Below, in pieces: positions 27,332 through 36,758 of a stretch of 64,000 nucleotides of DNA. The notes under the pieces are model-generated. The model searched no databases. It saw only the letters and a list, made by a program, of their open reading frames with translations, and had not been told where the DNA came from. Each line of letters begins with the position of its first letter. Positions within the stretch are counted from its first letter, which is position 1. Source of the DNA: Dethiosulfatarculus sandiegensis (lineage in GTDB: Bacteria > Desulfobacterota > Desulfarculia > Desulfarculales > Desulfarculaceae); NCBI RefSeq assembly GCF_000931935.2, contig NZ_AZAC01000015.1, positions 55,518 to 119,517 of the forward strand, given 5' to 3'. The position numbers and the translations under genes were made by a program.

Positions 27332-28114
27332 ATGATGAGAAGCCTTTTTACAGCCGCCACAGGCATGGGGGCTCAGAACCTGAATATGGACGTGATCAGT
27401 AACAACCTGGCCAACGTCAACACCACCGGTTTTAAAAAGAGCCGGGCTGATTTTGAGGATCTGCTTTACCAGACCATGCGCCAGCCCGGAGCCGCCCAAT
27501 CCACAGGTCAGCTCATACCCACCGGGGTGCAGGTCGGTTTGGGTGTAAAGCCGGTGGCTATTCAAAAGCTCTTCAGCCAGGGCAACTATCAGCACACCGA
27601 GAACCAGCTGGACCTGGCTATCGAAGGTGACGGCTTTTTCAAGCTGCTTAAAGGGGACCAGGAGGTCTACACCAGGGCCGGTGATTTCAAGTTGGATAAC
27701 AACGGGGTGATCGTTGATTCCAACGGTTACATCCTGCAGCCCCAGATCAACGTGCCGGACGGCACCACCAGCCTGGTGGTGGACCCCACCGGCCAGGTAA
27801 CCGCCCTGGACGCAGACGGAAACGGCAATGTCCTGGGGCAGATCAGCCTTTATAAATTTGCCAACAACGCAGGCCTTTACGCCCGCGGCAAAAACCTGTT
27901 CACGCCCACTCCCGCTTCCGGAGACCCGGTGGAGGGAGTGCCCGGAGACGCTGAGTACGGCACTCTGGCCCAGGGTTTTTTGGAGATGAGCAACGTAAGC
28001 GTGGTGGATGAAATGGTCAATATGATCGTGGCCCAACGCGCCTATGAAGCCAACTCCAAGGCTATTCAGACCTCGGACCAGCTGCTGCAGTTGGCCAATA
28101 ACGTCAAGCGTTAG
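27332..28114 (+). CDS. flgG: flagellar distal rod protein FlgG
   Basis: FlgG forms the distal rod, the drive shaft crossing the periplasm and outer membrane. The 260-residue protein starts MMRSLFTAATGMGAQNLNMD and continues ISNNLANVNTTGFKKSRADF, the highly conserved FlgG N-terminus. It ends EANSKAIQTSDQLLQLANNVKR, the family C-terminus. AAGGAGG lies 11 bases before the start. Length is exactly that expected. It is followed by flgA 9 bases later. Confidence 0.97.
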   Translation: MMRSLFTAATGMGAQNLNMDVISNNLANVNTTGFKKSRADFEDLLYQTMRQPGAAQSTGQLIPTGVQVGLGVKPVAIQKLFSQGNYQHTENQLDLAIEGDGFFKLLKGDQEVYTRAGDFKLDNNGVIVDSNGYILQPQINVPDGTTSLVVDPTGQVTALDADGNGNVLGQISLYKFANNAGLYARGKNLFTPTPASGDPVEGVPGDAEYGTLAQGFLEMSNVSVVDEMVNMIVAQRAYEANSKAIQTSDQLLQLANNVKR

Positions 28115-28123
28115 AGAGATGTC

Positions 28124-29089
28124 ATGAGGCGCCTGGTATTTAAAATTTTTGTGATTGCGGTCCTTTTATCGGGGACCTGGCAGGTGGCCCGGGCAGCCGG
28201 GGTTATCAGCTTCACATCTTTTGCCAAGGTTGCCCGATCCCGCGTCACCCTTTTGGACCTGGTCAGTAAAAAGGCGGATTTGCCGCCTGTGCTCAAAGAC
28301 CGGCTTTCCACCCAGACCGTGGTGCAGAGCCTGCGCCCCGGCAGGGGGGTCAAGGTCACCGGCAGGCGTCTGCGCGCCCTGGTCAAAAGGGCCGGTCTTC
28401 CCGGTGATGTCAGCGTGTTGATTCCCACCAGGGTGGACATGCACAGGGCCTCCACCGTCTTTACCACGGTCAGCATGATAGAGGCATATCGCAATGCATT
28501 GGAAGACCGCCTGGGTCATCAGGCGGCTGACGCCGATATCCACGATGTAAGCGCTGTTCGGGATGTGGTTATCCCGGAGGGCCGGGTGGATACCAGGGTG
28601 AACTTCATAGGCCGTAAGCTGACCGGCAGGGTTCCGGCCAGCCTGGAGATTTTGGTGGACGGCCGCAAGGTCCAGACTGTGCGGGTGGTCGGCATTGTGG
28701 ACCTTTACGGTGAAGTGCTGGTGGCTGCCCGCAATTTAAATCGCAACCAGGTGCTTGATAAAGGTGATGTAAGCCTTGAGCGGATCAACCTGAGCAAGGT
28801 CAGGGGACGCACCTCCCAAAGTGTGGAGGATGTGGAAGGCCTTACCCTTATGAACCCCTTGGCCGCAGGTGAGCCTGTTCTGATTGCCAGGCTTAAAAGA
28901 AAGCCCCTCATTAGAAAAGGTGAGGTGGTGGCCATGATCTGCAAAGGTCCCGGCCTCACCATCACCACCAAGGGAAAGGCCTTGCGCACCGGTTACAAGG
29001 GCGGCTCCATAAGGCTTGAGAACATAAAGAGCGGCCGCAAAGTATATGGAAAGGTACTCGCCTCAGGTGAGGTGGAGGTTGATTTTTAG
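28124..29089 (+). CDS. flgA: flagellar P-ring assembly chaperone FlgA
   Basis: FlgA is a periplasmic chaperone needed for P-ring (FlgI) assembly. The 321-residue protein has a signal peptide (KIFVIAVLLSGTWQVARA) and a variable N-terminal half. The SAF/ChapFlgA domain is at the C-terminus (EVLVAARNLNRNQVLDKGDV; LNPLAAGEPVLIARL-type stretch; GEVVAMICKGPGLTITTKGKAL). At this size it belongs to the longer FlgA forms. It is in the right order between flgG and flgH/flgI. Confidence 0.88.
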   Translation: MRRLVFKIFVIAVLLSGTWQVARAAGVISFTSFAKVARSRVTLLDLVSKKADLPPVLKDRLSTQTVVQSLRPGRGVKVTGRRLRALVKRAGLPGDVSVLIPTRVDMHRASTVFTTVSMIEAYRNALEDRLGHQAADADIHDVSAVRDVVIPEGRVDTRVNFIGRKLTGRVPASLEILVDGRKVQTVRVVGIVDLYGEVLVAARNLNRNQVLDKGDVSLERINLSKVRGRTSQSVEDVEGLTLMNPLAAGEPVLIARLKRKPLIRKGEVVAMICKGPGLTITTKGKALRTGYKGGSIRLENIKSGRKVYGKVLASGEVEVDF

Positions 29090-29092
29090 CGA

Positions 29093-29273
29093 GCCAGGGA
29101 AGGCGGGCTTACAAACACTCGGACTATCTGCTTGAGTGATTTGAATGGTTTATCGGATGCTCCGATATCAGCCAGCCGGGAAAAGCCAAGGATGGCTTTT
29201 TTCGGCAAATCCGGCAAAAGGGCCAGGGAAGGCCTCTTTGAAAAGCAATTATCTCGTTAAGGCCAGGGAAGGC
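29093..29273 (+). repeat. three direct copies of GCCAGGGAAGGC between flgA and flgH
   Basis: Exact 12-mers begin at 29093, 29222 and 29262 inside a 200-base gap. Flanks differ (GGCGGGC, GGCCTCT, GGCGGAA), so these are short repeats, not duplicated blocks. Each contains AGGGAAGG, which resembles a Shine-Dalgarno run. Confidence 0.6.
29181..29202 (+). terminator. small terminator-like hairpin inside the flg operon
   Basis: AAAAGCC, a 6-base AAGGAT spacing and GGCTTTTTT form a 7-bp stem with a short U-run. It probably attenuates rather than stops the operon. The loop region also contains GGA, the core of CsrA sites. Confidence 0.4.
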
Positions 29274-29307
29274 GGAAAAAGAGGACCCCATGGGAGGTTA
29301 TGAAAAG

Positions 29308-30006
29308 ATGAAAAGGCTCATGGCCCTGGTTCTAAGCGGTTCGCTCGTGATTCTGGCGGGCTGCGCGACCTCGCCCCAATTGGCCAAGGTGGATCAGCCG
29401 ATTCCCGCCCCGACCCGGCCCGATAAAAGCCTGCGCATGCCCAAACCGGCCACAGGTTCTTTGTTCCTGGACAGAAATTCCGATCTGTTCAGCGATTTGA
29501 GGGCCAAAAATGTGGGCGACATTGTGATTGTGGAGATTGTGGAGAATTCAAAGGCCAATAAAAAGGCCGACACCAAAGCCGAGCGCACCAACGAGTTCTC
29601 TGCCGGAATCCCCAATTTTTTGGGTTACGAAAATTCATTGGTCCCCACCAGGGGGGATGTGGATCCCAGCAACCTGGTGAAGGCGGATTTCACTTCCAAG
29701 CATGATGCCAAGGCATCCATGACCAAGGAAGACTCCATGACCGCTTCCATCGGCTGCACGGTCATGGAGGTGTTGCCCGGCGGCAACCTTTTGATCAGGG
29801 GGTCCAGGGAGATCCAGGTGGCCGGAGAGACCCAGAATATCATTCTGGAAGGCAAGATCCGCACCGCAGACGTGACCAACGCCAATACCGTCTTTTCCAC
29901 CCAGTTGGCCGACGCCAGGATTTTCTACACTGGCCGCGGCGTACTGACAGACAAGCAGAAACCGGGATGGCTGGCCAGGCTTCTGGACACCATCTGGCCG
30001 TTTTAA
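29308..30006 (+). CDS. flgH: flagellar L-ring lipoprotein FlgH
   Basis: FlgH forms the L-ring in the outer membrane around the rod. The start at ATG 29308 gives a lipoprotein signal MKRLMALVLSGSLVILAGC with the lipobox LAGC; an earlier in-frame ATG at 29290 would lengthen the signal. GGGAGG at about 29293 fits the later start. Family blocks include SLFLDRNSDLFSDLRAKNVGDIV, EVLPGGNLLIRGSREIQVAGE and a C-terminus FYTGRGVLTDKQKPGWLARLLD. The presence of this gene shows an outer membrane. flgI follows. Confidence 0.95.
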   Translation: MKRLMALVLSGSLVILAGCATSPQLAKVDQPIPAPTRPDKSLRMPKPATGSLFLDRNSDLFSDLRAKNVGDIVIVEIVENSKANKKADTKAERTNEFSAGIPNFLGYENSLVPTRGDVDPSNLVKADFTSKHDAKASMTKEDSMTASIGCTVMEVLPGGNLLIRGSREIQVAGETQNIILEGKIRTADVTNANTVFSTQLADARIFYTGRGVLTDKQKPGWLARLLDTIWPF

Positions 30007-30015
30007 GGTGTAAAT

Positions 30016-31125
30016 ATGATGCAAACCAAAATAAAGACCATATTTACAATAGCTTGCCTGATCTGCTTGATCCTGGCCGAGTCTGCCTTTGCCATCCGCA
30101 TCAAGGATATGGCTTCCTTGCGCGGGGTGCGCAAAAACCAACTTCTGGGCTACGGCCTGGTGGTGGGCTTAAATGGAACAGGCGACAAGTCTTCAACCAC
30201 CTTTACCGTACAGGGGCTCACCAACATGTTGAACCGCATGGGGGTGAAGGTCACTCCGGGACAGGTGAAGGTCAAGAACGTGGCCGCAGTGATGGTCACG
30301 GCCGAGCTGCCCCCCTTTGCCAGGCAGGGCAACCGGCTGGACGTAACCTTAAGCTCCATGGGAGATGCCAGCAGCCTGGCCGGGGGCACCCTTTTGATAA
30401 CCCCCTTGAAGGGACTTGACGGCAAAACCTATGTAGTGGCCCAGGGCCCGGTTTCGGTCGGCGGTTTCCAGGCCGGTGGCGCTGCGGCCACGGTGTCGAA
30501 AAACCATCCCACTGTGGGCCGCATCCCCAGGGGCGGCATGGTGGAGAGGGAGCTGCCCCTTAACTTCAGGGATCTGAAAAACCTCACCATAAATCTGCAC
30601 ACCCCGGATTTCACCACGGCCAATCGTATTGCCAGGAAGATCAACCAGGCTCTGCCCAACTTGAGGGCCAGGGCGGAGGATTCGGCCACAGTGAAGATCA
30701 ACATGCCGCCGAACGACGATCAGGTCGGAATTATGGCCAAGCTGGAGAACCTTGAGGTCAGGCCCGATATGTCGGCCAAGGTGGTGGTGGATGAACGCAC
30801 CGGCACCGTGGTCATGGGCGAGGCGGTGCGCATAAGCACCGTGGCCGTGGCCTCTGGAGCCTTGAGCATAAGCATCACCGAAGGGGCCGAGGTGAGCCAG
30901 GCCCTGCCCTTGGCCCAGGGCGGTCGGACTGTGGTGACCCCCAAGACCCAGGTGGAGGTCGGCGAAAGCAAAAAGGCCCTACGCCTGGTCAAGGGAGGCG
31001 GGGTCTCCATAGGCGAGGTGGTAAAGGCCTTGAACGCCCTGGGAGCCACCCCCAGAGACCTGATCACCATTCTGCAGGCCATCAAGGCCGCCGGGGCCTT
31101 GCAGGCGGAACTGGAGATTATCTAG
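30016..31125 (+). CDS. flgI: flagellar P-ring protein FlgI
   Basis: FlgI makes the periplasmic P-ring that acts as a bushing for the rod. The 369-residue protein carries a signal peptide (IACLICLILAESAFAIR). The strongly conserved sequences IKDMASLRGVRKNQLLGYGL, VVGLNGTGDKSS and VMVTAELPPFARQGNRLDV follow, and the family ending is GATPRDLITILQAIKAAGALQAELEII. It lies 9 bases after flgH and 2 bases before flgJ. Confidence 0.97.
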   Translation: MMQTKIKTIFTIACLICLILAESAFAIRIKDMASLRGVRKNQLLGYGLVVGLNGTGDKSSTTFTVQGLTNMLNRMGVKVTPGQVKVKNVAAVMVTAELPPFARQGNRLDVTLSSMGDASSLAGGTLLITPLKGLDGKTYVVAQGPVSVGGFQAGGAAATVSKNHPTVGRIPRGGMVERELPLNFRDLKNLTINLHTPDFTTANRIARKINQALPNLRARAEDSATVKINMPPNDDQVGIMAKLENLEVRPDMSAKVVVDERTGTVVMGEAVRISTVAVASGALSISITEGAEVSQALPLAQGGRTVVTPKTQVEVGESKKALRLVKGGGVSIGEVVKALNALGATPRDLITILQAIKAAGALQAELEII

Positions 31126-31127
31126 CC

Positions 31128-31907
31128 ATGGCTGTGGATTCACTCAATACATCCCTGGTCCGGCTGGAAACCAAAGCGCTTGGCGGCGCGGAAAAAACCG
31201 GCAAGACAGGCGCGCAAGGGGGCGACAGCAAGGAAGAGGTGCGGGAAGCGGCCCGCATGATGGAGGCCCTGTTCCTCGGCATGCTCTGGAAGGAAATGAG
31301 AAAAACCATCCCCAAGGGCGGTTTGTTCGACGGGGGCAAGGGCGAGGAAATGTTTACCGATATGCTGGACCGCTCCGTGGCCGAGGCCAGTGTCAAGGGC
31401 GGCTCCATGGGCCTGGCCGAAATGCTGGAAAGGCAGTTGACCAAAAATGCCGCGGTAAGGCCCGACGCAGGCAACAGTTACTTCAAGGGGCTCAGTTCCC
31501 AGGGCTATACCATGCCGGTCGACGGTGTGGTTTCAAGCCCCTTTGGCCCCAGGGTCCACCCCATCACCGGGGAGCATAAAGACCACAACGGGCTGGACCT
31601 GGCCGCGGAACTTGGCGCGGATGTAAAGGCGGCCCAAGACGGCAAGGTGGTCTTTGCCGGTGAAAAGGGCGGTTACGGCAATCTGATCGTTTTGGAACAT
31701 CCGGGCGGCCAAAGCACCTATTACGGGCACCTCGACACCATTGAAGTGAAGGTGGGCGACAAGATCAAGACAGGCCAGAAGATGGGCACTGTGGGGCAGA
31801 CCGGCATGGCCACCGGGCCGCATCTGCATTTTGAGGTGCGCGCAAACAACGGTAATCCCGTTGACCCCATGACGGTTTTGGCCATGGGGCCAAAACGCGT
31901 TACCTGA
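31128..31907 (+). CDS. flgJ: FlgJ-type rod protein fused to an M23 peptidase
   Basis: FlgJ caps the growing rod and opens peptidoglycan for it. Residues about 35-105 are the rod-binding domain (EAARMMEALFLGMLWKEMRK, EEMFTDMLDRSVAE). Instead of the glucosaminidase seen in gammaproteobacteria, the C-terminal part (about 130-250) is a LytM/M23 metallopeptidase. Its zinc ligands are all present: His153 and Asp157 in HNGLD, and His234 in PHLHFEV, with His201 and His232 as further active-site residues. The hydrolase should therefore cut peptide cross-links rather than the glycan. It is located after flgI, as expected. Confidence 0.9.
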   Translation: MAVDSLNTSLVRLETKALGGAEKTGKTGAQGGDSKEEVREAARMMEALFLGMLWKEMRKTIPKGGLFDGGKGEEMFTDMLDRSVAEASVKGGSMGLAEMLERQLTKNAAVRPDAGNSYFKGLSSQGYTMPVDGVVSSPFGPRVHPITGEHKDHNGLDLAAELGADVKAAQDGKVVFAGEKGGYGNLIVLEHPGGQSTYYGHLDTIEVKVGDKIKTGQKMGTVGQTGMATGPHLHFEVRANNGNPVDPMTVLAMGPKRVT

Positions 31908-31933
31908 TTAATAATTACGGGGAGACAGGTGAA

Positions 31934-32425
31934 ATGCAGTCTATAACTCAGGCGGTCACAGAGATGCTCGGCCAGGAGGTGAAGTGCCTGGAAGAGCTTT
32001 TAAACGTGGTGGAACAGGAAAAAAAGGTTCTGATAGAGGGAAACCACGAGGGGCTTATTCCCTTAAGCGAGCGCAAGGCCGACCTCAGTCAACGCCTGGC
32101 CGATGCTCAAAAAAAACGCCTAGGCCTGCAGAAGAAACTTTCCAGTTCTCCCGAGAGCCCCATCGGCCTGGCGGACCTGGAAAAGCACCTGGAAAAACCC
32201 TATCATTCAGCCTTTCGCAGCACCATACGCTCCATGCGGACCATGGCCGGGCGACTCAAGGATCTGAACGAGGCGAACGGCCGTTTTGTCCAGGACGCCT
32301 TGCAAACCGTGGAGCATTTGCTCGGCATAATCACCGGAGCCGGTGAGACCCAGGGCTACGGCCCCAGGCCCGGCGGCCCCAGAAAAGCCCATCTGCCTCC
32401 CAGGCTGGTGGCCAAAGAGGTGTGA
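31934..32425 (+). CDS. flgN: flagellar chaperone FlgN
   Basis: FlgN is the cytosolic chaperone for the hook-filament junction proteins FlgK and FlgL. The 163-residue protein is almost all helical and begins ITQAVTEMLGQEVKCLEELL. It continues VVEQEKKVLIEGNHEGLIPLSERKADL, the FlgN family pattern. A central segment reads RSTIRSMRTMAGRLKDLNEANGRFVQDAL. The stop lies one base before the flgK start, which matches its substrate. Confidence 0.88.
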   Translation: MQSITQAVTEMLGQEVKCLEELLNVVEQEKKVLIEGNHEGLIPLSERKADLSQRLADAQKKRLGLQKKLSSSPESPIGLADLEKHLEKPYHSAFRSTIRSMRTMAGRLKDLNEANGRFVQDALQTVEHLLGIITGAGETQGYGPRPGGPRKAHLPPRLVAKEV

Positions 32426-32426
32426 C

Positions 32427-34175
32427 ATGCCCGGCATCTATAGCATGATGGATATTTCCCGGTGGGCATTGCAGGCTTCCACGGCCCACCTGGACACCAT
32501 CAGCCACAACGTGGCCAATGTGAATACTCCGGGCTACTCCCGCCAGTCCATTGTCCAGGCGACCCGCTCCCCTGAACTCACCAGGGAGGGTTGGTACGGC
32601 AACGGGGTGGAGGTGGTGAACGTGGTGCAGCACGTTGATCGCCTGTTGTTGGGCAGAATCACCGATAAAACCAGCAGCATGAATTATCAGGACAGCAGGC
32701 TTGCTCAGCTTAAGCGGCTTGAATCTTTGGCTAACGAGGCCGGAGACACTAGTTTGGGCGAGGAAGTCACAGCCTTTTTCTCGGCATGGGAAGCGGTGAG
32801 CAACAATCCCGAGTCCTCGGCGGTTAGAAGGGCCCTTACAGACAAGGCCCAGAACCTGATAAACCGTTTTCAAACCCTGCACAGCGACCTGAGAAACATT
32901 GAAAACGACCTTGATATTTATATCAAGGGAGCGGTGGAAGAGGCCAACGGCATCTGCCAGCGCATAGCCGAACTCAACTCCCAGATTGTGGCTTCGGAGA
33001 ATACATACCGCACAGCCAATGACTTCAGGGACGAACGCCAGCGGCAGTTGGAAAAACTTTCCGAGCTGATGGATATCCAGTGGTTTGAGGATGTGGACGG
33101 TTCTGTGACGGTATTCGGCGGCAAGGGCAAGACCCTGGTGCAGGCAAACTACCCCAAGGACGGGGACAGGCCTTTGGAATTCATGCCCGTGGACGGTGAG
33201 GACCGCTACCAGGTGGTCTGGCAGGGCGTGGAAGACATGGCCATGGACAAAGACGAGATAAGCGGCGGGAAGTTGGGCGCCTGGCTCAAGGTCAGGGACG
33301 ACGACCTTCCGGAGATGCGCGACTTCTTGGATAAATTGTCCAATAACCTAATATCCGAAGTGAATAAACTGCATACCCAGGGGGCTGGTCTCGATAAATT
33401 CACCAGTGTGACCGGAACCTACCAGGGCGCAGGCCCCAATGAGCCCATCAACAATACATCGGGAGAGCCGCCTTTTGGCGGTCTTTTGCAAGACGGAACC
33501 CTCACCATGTGGGTCTATGAAGGCGGCACCAGGACCAAGCATGAGATCAGCGTAACCGCAGGTGAGAGCATGGCCAGCCTGGCGACCAAGATAAACGACG
33601 CCATAGACCCGGTGAATCGAAACTTTGCCAGTGTTGATTCGGATAATAAATTTTGCCTGAACGCTTCTGCTGGGCAGGAATTCCTCTTTGCCGGAGATAC
33701 CAGCAACGTGCTGGCTGCCTTGGGGGTTAACACCTTTTTTACAGGAGACAGTGTTTCCAATATTTCCTTGAATGCCGATGTGGCCTCTAATGTTAGAAAT
33801 GTGGCGGCGGGACGGGTCCTGGAAGATGGGGAACACGCTGCGGGAGATAAGCGAAACGCTCTGGATCTGGCTGATTTGAAAGATGTGGAGACCATGGAGA
33901 ACCAGGACTCCAGCGTCAAGAGCGATACCTTTAACGAGTCGATCATCGCCTGGGCCTCGTCTTTGGGCACTAAGGTTGCCTCCACGAAAGATAATTTAAA
34001 ATACGCAGCAACCGCCACCAGTGAACTTCTGGACCAAAGGGACAGTGTCAGCGCCGTAAACCTTGATGAAGAAATGGTTAAGATGGTGCAGCAGCAGCGT
34101 TCCTACCAGATGGCGGCCAAACTGGTTACAGTGGCGGACACCCTGTTGGCCACTGTGCTTGACATGAAGAGCTGA
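32427..34175 (+). CDS. flgK: hook-filament junction protein FlgK (HAP1)
   Basis: FlgK is the first junction protein between hook and filament, exported in complex with FlgN. The 582-residue protein has the N-terminal D0 signature (LDTISHNVANVNTPGYSRQS), a FlgK D1 helix region and the C-terminal NLDEEMVKMVQQQRSYQMAAKLVTVADTLL typical of FlgK. The start is ATG 32427; the open frame upstream overlaps flgN in another frame. Length is normal, unlike the enlarged FlgL and FlgE here. It lies 129 bases before flgL. Confidence 0.96.
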   Translation: MPGIYSMMDISRWALQASTAHLDTISHNVANVNTPGYSRQSIVQATRSPELTREGWYGNGVEVVNVVQHVDRLLLGRITDKTSSMNYQDSRLAQLKRLESLANEAGDTSLGEEVTAFFSAWEAVSNNPESSAVRRALTDKAQNLINRFQTLHSDLRNIENDLDIYIKGAVEEANGICQRIAELNSQIVASENTYRTANDFRDERQRQLEKLSELMDIQWFEDVDGSVTVFGGKGKTLVQANYPKDGDRPLEFMPVDGEDRYQVVWQGVEDMAMDKDEISGGKLGAWLKVRDDDLPEMRDFLDKLSNNLISEVNKLHTQGAGLDKFTSVTGTYQGAGPNEPINNTSGEPPFGGLLQDGTLTMWVYEGGTRTKHEISVTAGESMASLATKINDAIDPVNRNFASVDSDNKFCLNASAGQEFLFAGDTSNVLAALGVNTFFTGDSVSNISLNADVASNVRNVAAGRVLEDGEHAAGDKRNALDLADLKDVETMENQDSSVKSDTFNESIIAWASSLGTKVASTKDNLKYAATATSELLDQRDSVSAVNLDEEMVKMVQQQRSYQMAAKLVTVADTLLATVLDMKS

Positions 34176-34304
34176 AAATATTTCCCCTTGAGGGGTTGGG
34201 CCTCAATAGGCCGCATATTTATATTTTTTCGAACTTGGCCGACAGACTGTCGTTAACAGCCTGCCCGGGCCTTTTGGAATATACGCCAAAGGGGTGATGA
34301 GACC

Positions 34305-36758
34305 ATGCAACGCGTTACTCATATGACCCTGTACCGTCAGACCTCGCTTCATTTAACCAGGCTGCGGGAAGGTCAGCTTAAGATGAGCGAGCAGTATTCC
34401 AGCGGCATGAGGATCAACCAGCCCAGTGATGATTCCCTGGGTTCCATCATAACTCAGCACGCCCACCGCAGACAGGAAGAGCTGGCCCGCTATGGCGAGA
34501 ATGTCAAATATTCTCTGAGCTGGCTGCAACAGTCTATTTCCATTGTGGATTCCATGAATCAGGAGCTGACCCAGCTTAAGGGCAAGGCCGAACAGATGGC
34601 CACCGGCACCTACAGTGCGGATCAAAGGCGCGCCACCGCCGCCGCGGCCAATGCCAGGTTTCAGCAACTGATCAGCCTGGCCAATACCGAACTCAGCGGC
34701 AATCATATCTTTTCCGGCAGTATGACCGATAAAAAGGCTGCCAGCCTGGTGATGCGGCCGGATGAGGTGGCCACCGGGCACCCCACCAATGCCGGGGAAG
34801 GCGGGCTTTACGGATCGGGCGACTATACCGGGGTCTACAGCCGCACTGTGCAGATGACAGTGGTCAGCTCCCCGCCGGCCGGTACGGATATAAGCGCGGC
34901 AGATCCTTTGGTGTTGAATGTGCGCTATGTGGACGACTATGGCCGCCAGATTGACAGCGAGGTGGAGATCGAGACCGCCGGGGCCGGCGCCGCGGTGCAT
35001 ATCGGAGACGGCATCCTTATCGCGGCCGAGGACAAGGATTACGCGGTGGGGGACACCTTTACCCTTTCCGCCGGTTATTATGAGGGCAACCAGGAACTTA
35101 TGGATGTCAACCTCTCCTGGGACAACCGCATGCGTTACAACTACACCATGGAGATGCTCTATGGGGCTCAGGGGTATTCAAAGGGCGGTTGGTCCAACAC
35201 CCTGGATCTTTTGGCCGGATGGGAAAACGCCCTTACCAAAGACGGCAAAGTGCACGACTATTTTGAGGCTGTGTCAAATCTGCATAACAATCTGACCACC
35301 ACCGCCTTGCCCAAGGTTACAGGTGAATGGGCGGATATATCCTCCAAGCAGATTGAAATGAATGTGGGAGGCCCCATCCAGACCTATGGCGATGACGAGG
35401 ATCTGGCCCTTTACCGGAACTTCAGCATTGACGGGGGCTATGCCGGGGGCGTGCCGGACGAAGACAACCCCATGAATATCACTTATGAATGGTGGGACGG
35501 CGCTGCCTGGCAGAACAGAAGCACGGTTATCGGTGTGAATGCCTTTACCGGAACCGGTTCGGAGAACCGGGTGGTTCTGGCCGAGGGGCTGGAGATTTTC
35601 GTGGCCAATGCGGCCTATCAACCGGGCGATCCCCAAGTCGGCGACCCCCCGGTTTCGTTGGATGGTTTCCAGCTTTCGCCGGTGCATGATTTCACCATAA
35701 CCGCCATGCCCGCCGACCCGCCCACCGAGGCCAATCCCATGACCCTTTCCTATGAGTATTGGGACGGCTCGGCCTGGGTGAACCAGAGCGTGGATGTAAC
35801 GGGTTACGACGAGGAAAACAAGGTGACCCTTAAGGGCGGATGGGAGCTTTCCATACCCGCAACTCCTCCGGGAACCTATGCGGTGGGCGACACTTATCAG
35901 TTCAATCCCACTCACAACCAGAGCTCCGAGCCGAGCCAGACCGATCCCCAGACCATCACCTACACCTATAAGGGCGCCGACGGGGTGCGGCATTATCAGA
36001 TGATGACCGTGACCTCAACCGGAGAGGATGAAAAGCTTCTCTTGGGTGGAATGGATCGTTTCAGTTCTCTCACCGGCGCCTATGAGGCCGACTCCATCAC
36101 TGCCGCCCTGGACACCCTTTCCATTGGAAATGAGGTGGAGGTCGGTGGGTTCCAGGTTCTGGTTGAGCAGGGGGGGGTGGAAAGGGTCTTTAATGTGTCT
36201 GTGGACCCGACCACCGACAGCATAACCGATCTGGCCAACAATATAAACGCGGCCGTAAACCCCACCCTTGACCCCAACCTTGGCCCCATCGCCAGTGTGG
36301 AGGACGGCAAACTCAAGATCGAGGCGTCCGAAGGCATCAAGTTCGGCATGGCAAACGACACCTCGGGCGCGCTAGAGGCTTTGGGTATGGATTACGCCCA
36401 GGTTTCAGTCTATTTTGACGAGGGTGCGGTAATGGACGACTTTGACGCCTGGGATGTTTCTTTGGAACAGTACAACCAGGGTCAGGAAAAAAGTCAGGAG
36501 CTTCTGCCGCTTTTGGATCAGGCCATGACCAGGCTGCTTTCCCACTCGGCCGACGGCGGCTCCAGGCAAAACCGCCTGGAGGTCAGGGTTCAACTTTTGG
36601 CAGATGACAAGCTGAACAGCGATGAGCGCTTAAAAGACCATGAGGACGCTGATCCCGCCGAAGTGGTGACCAACCTTAAGATGTATGAAATTATGTATCA
36701 GGCCAGCTTGCAGGCCACAGCCTCCCTTACTTCCCGCACATTGGCGGATTACCTGTAG
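34305..36758 (+). CDS. flgL: hook-filament junction protein FlgL (HAP3), very large
   Basis: FlgL joins FlgK to the filament and is flagellin-like. The N-terminus (MTLYRQTSLHLTRLREGQLK, SSGMRINQPSDDSLGSI) and the C-terminal helix (YEIMYQASLQATASLTSRTLADYL) define it. At 817 residues it is two to three times the usual size. The insert begins with a beta module (about 178-262, ending YAVGDTFTLSAGYY). It then has tandem repeats of the type NPM-x-(I/L)-x-YE-x-WDG-(A/S)-AW at about residues 386 and 475, with a more diverged one near 545. These would be exposed on the cell surface. AAAGGGG stands before the ATG. It is followed by csrA and fliW. Confidence 0.93.
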   Translation: MQRVTHMTLYRQTSLHLTRLREGQLKMSEQYSSGMRINQPSDDSLGSIITQHAHRRQEELARYGENVKYSLSWLQQSISIVDSMNQELTQLKGKAEQMATGTYSADQRRATAAAANARFQQLISLANTELSGNHIFSGSMTDKKAASLVMRPDEVATGHPTNAGEGGLYGSGDYTGVYSRTVQMTVVSSPPAGTDISAADPLVLNVRYVDDYGRQIDSEVEIETAGAGAAVHIGDGILIAAEDKDYAVGDTFTLSAGYYEGNQELMDVNLSWDNRMRYNYTMEMLYGAQGYSKGGWSNTLDLLAGWENALTKDGKVHDYFEAVSNLHNNLTTTALPKVTGEWADISSKQIEMNVGGPIQTYGDDEDLALYRNFSIDGGYAGGVPDEDNPMNITYEWWDGAAWQNRSTVIGVNAFTGTGSENRVVLAEGLEIFVANAAYQPGDPQVGDPPVSLDGFQLSPVHDFTITAMPADPPTEANPMTLSYEYWDGSAWVNQSVDVTGYDEENKVTLKGGWELSIPATPPGTYAVGDTYQFNPTHNQSSEPSQTDPQTITYTYKGADGVRHYQMMTVTSTGEDEKLLLGGMDRFSSLTGAYEADSITAALDTLSIGNEVEVGGFQVLVEQGGVERVFNVSVDPTTDSITDLANNINAAVNPTLDPNLGPIASVEDGKLKIEASEGIKFGMANDTSGALEALGMDYAQVSVYFDEGAVMDDFDAWDVSLEQYNQGQEKSQELLPLLDQAMTRLLSHSADGGSRQNRLEVRVQLLADDKLNSDERLKDHEDADPAEVVTNLKMYEIMYQASLQATASLTSRTLADYL

